The translations under genes and the position numbers were made by a program. Below are positions 60,898-64,000 of a DNA stretch of 64,000 nucleotides, piece after piece. The stretch lies in contig NZ_JAOQNG010000007.1 of NCBI RefSeq assembly GCF_025961225.1, positions 206,001 to 270,000 on the forward strand. Direction: 5' to 3'. Position 1 is the first letter of the stretch, and each line of letters opens with the position of its first letter. The notes below the pieces were generated by a model. It was not told the origin of the DNA, did not search any database, and saw only the letters and a program-made list of their open reading frames with translations. This DNA comes from Azospirillum canadense. GTDB lineage: Bacteria > Pseudomonadota > Alphaproteobacteria > Azospirillales > Azospirillaceae.

Positions 60898-62106
60898 ATG
60901 GCCCAATCCACGCCCCGCGATACCATCCTGGTCGTCAACGCCGGATCGTCCAGCATCAAGTTCCAGCTCTTCGATCTGGACGACGACGCCTTGCCGGCGC
61001 TCCTGCGTGGCCAGATCGAGGGGATCGGCACGCACCCGCGGCTGGTCGTGAAAGGCGGCGAAACCCTCCACCTTCCGGCCGAGGCGGAGGGCGTGCCCGG
61101 GGCGCTGGCCTTCCTTGGCGCTTGGCTGCGGGAGCATGCCGGCGCGGGCGGGCTGCCGGTCGCCATCGGCCACCGGGTGGTGCATGGCGGGCCGGCTTTC
61201 GACACCCACGTGGTCGTGGACGAAGCGGTGATCGCGACGCTGGAAACCTACATCCCGCTCGCCCCGCTGCACCAGCCGAACAATCTGGCGCCGATCCGCG
61301 CGATCCGCCGGATCATGCCTGACGTGGTACAGGTTGCGTGCTTCGACACGGCGTTCCACCGCCGCCATCCGGAACTGGCCGACCGCTACGCCCTGCCGGA
61401 ACGCCTCTACCAGGACGGCGTGCGCCGCTACGGCTTCCACGGCCTGTCCTACGAATACATCGCGCGCCGCCTGGCCGAGATCGCCCCGGAGGTCGCCCCG
61501 GACATTGCAAACGGGCGCGTCGTCGCGGCCCATCTCGGCAGCGGGGCCAGCATGTGCGCCATCCAGGCGGGCCGCAGCGTCGACAGCACCATGGGCTTCA
61601 CCGCCATGGACGGGCTTCCCATGGGAACCCGGCCGGGTCAGTTGGACCCGGGCGTGGTGCTCTACCTGATGGACCAGGGCATGGACGTCCGCGCCATCGA
61701 GCACCTGCTGTACCACGACTGCGGGCTGAAGGGCCTGTCCGGCGTCAGCAACGACGTCCGCGACCTGCTGGCCAGCGCCGACCCGCGCGCCCGCTTCGCG
61801 CTCGATTACTTCGTCTACCGGGCCGGCCTTGCCATCGGGTCGCTCGCCGCGGCGATGGGCGGCATCGACGCCCTGGTCTTCACCGCCGGCATCGGGGAGC
61901 GGGCGCCGTCGATCCGCAAGGGCATCGCGGAGCGGGCGCGCTGGCTCGGGCTCGACCTCGACGGACCGGCCAATGAAGCGGCCAACGGGGCGGGGGAGAC
62001 CCGCATCAGCACGCCCGGCAGCCGGGTCAAAGCCTACGTCGTGCCGACCGACGAGGAACGGATGATCGCGCTGCACACGCGCGACATCCTCGGCCGGCAT
62101 CATTAG
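60898..62106 (+). CDS. ackA: Acetate kinase
   Basis: A 402-residue ASKHA-fold kinase that converts acyl phosphate and ADP to the free acid and ATP. It opens ILVVNAGSSSIKFQLF, with the catalytic region RVVHGGPAF and LHQPNNLAPI, substrate-site RYGFHGLSYEYIA, HLGSGAS for phosphate, and the nucleotide-binding FTAGIGERAPSIR. The ATG at 60898 lies six bases after the preceding gene. Together with the phosphate acyltransferase it makes ATP from acyl-CoA or activates a fatty acid in reverse. Butyrate kinases are related but shorter, so acetate or propionate is the safest substrate assignment. Confidence 0.94.
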   Translation: MAQSTPRDTILVVNAGSSSIKFQLFDLDDDALPALLRGQIEGIGTHPRLVVKGGETLHLPAEAEGVPGALAFLGAWLREHAGAGGLPVAIGHRVVHGGPAFDTHVVVDEAVIATLETYIPLAPLHQPNNLAPIRAIRRIMPDVVQVACFDTAFHRRHPELADRYALPERLYQDGVRRYGFHGLSYEYIARRLAEIAPEVAPDIANGRVVAAHLGSGASMCAIQAGRSVDSTMGFTAMDGLPMGTRPGQLDPGVVLYLMDQGMDVRAIEHLLYHDCGLKGLSGVSNDVRDLLASADPRARFALDYFVYRAGLAIGSLAAAMGGIDALVFTAGIGERAPSIRKGIAERARWLGLDLDGPANEAANGAGETRISTPGSRVKAYVVPTDEERMIALHTRDILGRHH

Positions 62107-62121
62107 GGAGGGTGGCGCGCC

Positions 62122-63234
62122 ATGACGACACGAACGGCAAGCGCGGCGGTCGTCGCCAGCCTCCTTCTCCTGGGGTGCGAGCAACCGGAAGCGCCTCCCG
62201 CGGAGGCAACGCTGATCCGCGCGCTCGCCGTGCAGGAAACGGCCTTCGACCAGACCACGGCGCTGACCGGCGACATCCAGGCCCGTCATGAGAGCAACCT
62301 GGGCTTCCGCGTCGGCGGCAAGGTGGTCGAACGGCTCGTGGACGTCGGGCAGACGGTCGCCGACGGCGACCTGCTGGCCCGGCTGGACGACCAGGACCAG
62401 CAGAACGCCGTGCGCTCCGCGGAATCCGACGTGGCCGCCGCGCAAGCCTTCGTGGAACAGAGCCGCACCCAGGAGGAACGCCAGCGCACCCTGCTCGCCC
62501 AGGGCTTCACCACGCGGGTGCAGTACGACAACGCGCAGAAACGCTACACCCAGGCGCAGGCGGAGATGAAAGCCGCGCAGGCCAAGCTGCAAACGGCCAA
62601 GGACACGCTGTCCTACACCGAGCTGCGGGCCGACCGCGACGGGGTCATCACCGCCAAGGCGGCCGAGCCGGGGCAGGTCGTGGCCGCCGGCCAGATGGTG
62701 CTGCGGCTGGCCGACCCCGGGGAGCGTGAGGCGGTGTTCCAGGTTCCCGGCGCCAGCACCCGGCTGGAAGGCCAGACGAAGCTGCCGGCGGTCGAGGTGC
62801 GGCTGGTCAGCGACCCGAAGATCGTCGCCGACGGCACGATCCGGGAGGTGTCGCCGGGCGTCGACCCGGTCACCCGCACCTACACCGTCAAGGTCTCCCT
62901 GCCCGACGCGCCGCCAGCCTTCCTGCTGGGCGCCGCCGTCACCGGGCGGGCCAAGCTGCCGGCCCGGCCGGTCGTCACCCTGCCCTCCTCCGCCCTGTAC
63001 CAGACCGATCAGGGCGACCCGGCGGTCTGGGTCGTCGCCCGCTCTCCCGAGTCCAAGCCCGATGCCAAGGCGGCCAACACCGTCAGCCTGCGGCCCGTCT
63101 CCGTCCTCCAGTACGACACCGGCGTGGTCACGGTGGAGCGGGGCCTCAGCGCCGGCGACCTCGTGGTGATCGGCGGCGTCCAGAAGCTGCGGCCCGGTCA
63201 GGCGGTGACCATCAAGCAGGGGAGCGGGTCATGA
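62122..63234 (+). CDS. RND efflux membrane-fusion lipoprotein (first of tandem pair)
   Basis: A 370-residue AcrA/HlyD-type adaptor with a lipoprotein signal: hydrophobic ASLLLLGC, lipidated Cys near residue 18. The paired lipoyl motifs are GFRVGGKVVERLVDVGQTVADG and GVITAKAAEPGQVVAAG, flanking a helical hairpin, followed by the beta-barrel. It lies 15 bases after ackA but is functionally unrelated, probably starting or continuing an efflux operon. Its stop overlaps the next adaptor's start (ATGA). The cognate pump is presumably just beyond the right window edge. Confidence 0.92.
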   Translation: MTTRTASAAVVASLLLLGCEQPEAPPAEATLIRALAVQETAFDQTTALTGDIQARHESNLGFRVGGKVVERLVDVGQTVADGDLLARLDDQDQQNAVRSAESDVAAAQAFVEQSRTQEERQRTLLAQGFTTRVQYDNAQKRYTQAQAEMKAAQAKLQTAKDTLSYTELRADRDGVITAKAAEPGQVVAAGQMVLRLADPGEREAVFQVPGASTRLEGQTKLPAVEVRLVSDPKIVADGTIREVSPGVDPVTRTYTVKVSLPDAPPAFLLGAAVTGRAKLPARPVVTLPSSALYQTDQGDPAVWVVARSPESKPDAKAANTVSLRPVSVLQYDTGVVTVERGLSAGDLVVIGGVQKLRPGQAVTIKQGSGS

Positions 63235-64000
63235 CGCGCGCCATGCCGAGACAAGCCTTGTCCGCCGCCCTGCTGCTGACCGCGGCGATGCTCGCCGGGT
63301 GCCAGGAGCAGTCGCATCACCAAGCCGATGCCGGGCCGGTGATCCGACCGGTCCGGACCATCACCGTCCAGCCGCAGAGCTTCCGCCTGTCCGAGACGGC
63401 GACCGGAACGATCGAGGCGCGCGCCGACGCCGACCTGGGTTTCCGCATCGCCGGCAAGCTGGTCGAGCGCAAGGTCGATGTGGGGGACCGGGTCCGCGCC
63501 GGCGACTTGCTCGCCCAGCTGGACGACCAGGACCAGCGCAACGCGCTGCGCACGGCCGAGTCCAACCTGGCTTCCGCCCAGGCGGAGCAGGTGCAGGCCC
63601 GCAACGAGGAGGGCCGCAAGCGGGAGCTTCTGGCCAACGGCAACACGTCCCGGGCCATCTACGACGCGGCCCTACTCTCCATGCGCACGGCGGACGCCAA
63701 AGTGGTGGCGGCTCAGGCCGCTCTCCAGTCGGCGCGCGACAAGGTCGGCTACACCGAGCTGATGGCCGACCGCGACGGCGTGGTGACCACGGTGGGCGCC
63801 GAGCCCGGACAGGTGGTCGAGGCCGGCGCGATGGTGGTCCGGGTCGCCCAGCCGGAGGAGCGCGAGGCGGTCTTCAATGTGGCCGAGGCTGGAATCCGGG
63901 GGGCGCCCAAGGATCCGGTGATCGAGGTGACGCTGGCCGGCGCGCCGGACGTCGCGGCGCTTGGCCGCGTCCGCGAGATCTCGCCCCAGGCCGACCCCGT
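63231..64000 (+). CDS. RND efflux membrane-fusion lipoprotein (second of tandem pair), C-terminus beyond window
   Basis: The visible 256 residues encode another adaptor. The signal LLLTAAMLAGC places the lipidated Cys near residue 24. The lipoyl halves are GFRIAGKLVERKVDVGDRVRAG and GVVTTVGAEPGQVVEAG, in the same layout as the preceding protein, which it resembles (shared LDDQDQ-N-R-AES arrangement). Each may join one RND pump as in pumps that use two different adaptors. The frame is open at position 64000, so no stop is seen. Confidence 0.9.
   Translation, partial: MTRAMPRQALSAALLLTAAMLAGCQEQSHHQADAGPVIRPVRTITVQPQSFRLSETATGTIEARADADLGFRIAGKLVERKVDVGDRVRAGDLLAQLDDQDQRNALRTAESNLASAQAEQVQARNEEGRKRELLANGNTSRAIYDAALLSMRTADAKVVAAQAALQSARDKVGYTELMADRDGVVTTVGAEPGQVVEAGAMVVRVAQPEEREAVFNVAEAGIRGAPKDPVIEVTLAGAPDVAALGRVREISPQADP

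Overview
The window is high-GC, gene-dense DNA from an alphaproteobacterium, most likely Azospirillum or a close relative in the Rhodospirillales. The grounds are a chemoreceptor with an adjoining PilZ domain, hopanoid-locus genes, an RpoH-type sigma factor with an alphaproteobacterial RpoH-like promoter, several ABC and Rieske catabolic operons, and a KaiC/histidine-kinase pair. This assignment is an inference from gene content. I see no tRNA, rRNA, CRISPR array or insertion sequence. The outermost genes on both sides are cut by the window edges.

Region by region. 1-6.97 kb (minus): an acetylpolyamine-amidohydrolase-like enzyme, a Rieske oxygenase alpha subunit, an alpha/beta hydrolase and a peptide-type ABC importer. 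They are transcribed away from a plus-strand LysR regulator, Rieske ferredoxin and FAD-linked 2-hydroxyacid dehydrogenase (7.1-9.9 kb). 9.9-13.9 kb (minus): a phosphoenolpyruvate mutase coupled by a TGATG junction to an unusual protein, an aminotransferase fused in frame to a complete transmembrane chemoreceptor. The expected C-terminal PilZ domain lies just beyond an apparent one-base frameshift. 14.2-15.3 kb: maleylacetate reductase. 15.4-21.9 kb (plus): a DUF882/M15-like protein, a Cache hybrid histidine kinase, a KaiC-like double ATPase and a second hybrid kinase.

21.9-27 kb holds envelope and stress genes: small lipoproteins, a secreted cupin, rpoH, an App1-type phosphatase and a YciE-like ferritin-fold protein. 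26.9-32 kb (plus) is a second peptide ABC importer whose second permease and both ATPases form one polypeptide. 32-40.8 kb (minus, with a divergent GntR regulator) looks like an acid-sugar catabolic operon: DUF1537 kinase, PdxA2, Fe-dependent alcohol dehydrogenase, DHDPS-family aldolase, sodium symporter, a sialidase-fold protein without a signal peptide, and an SDR. 40.8-42.6 kb has a 2OG-Fe(II) dioxygenase and a DJ-1/PfpI protein. 42.7-47.8 kb is an RND efflux pair with its TetR regulator, and a related operator-like element precedes both transcription units.

47.9-56.3 kb encodes a probable hopanoid/lipid trafficking locus: HpnA-like epimerase, HpnM-like MlaC-fold protein, a sulfotransferase, an arylesterase-like propeller, HpnN-like MMPL transporter, a glycine/glutamine-rich protein and a DUF2092 protein. 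A bipartite palindromic element occurs three times in this locus. 56.9-62.1 kb is an operon of a DUF3141 protein with a PHA-synthase-like Cys-Asp-His arrangement, a small conserved protein, a phosphate acyltransferase and acetate kinase. 62.1-64 kb starts an RND operon with two membrane-fusion lipoproteins in tandem.
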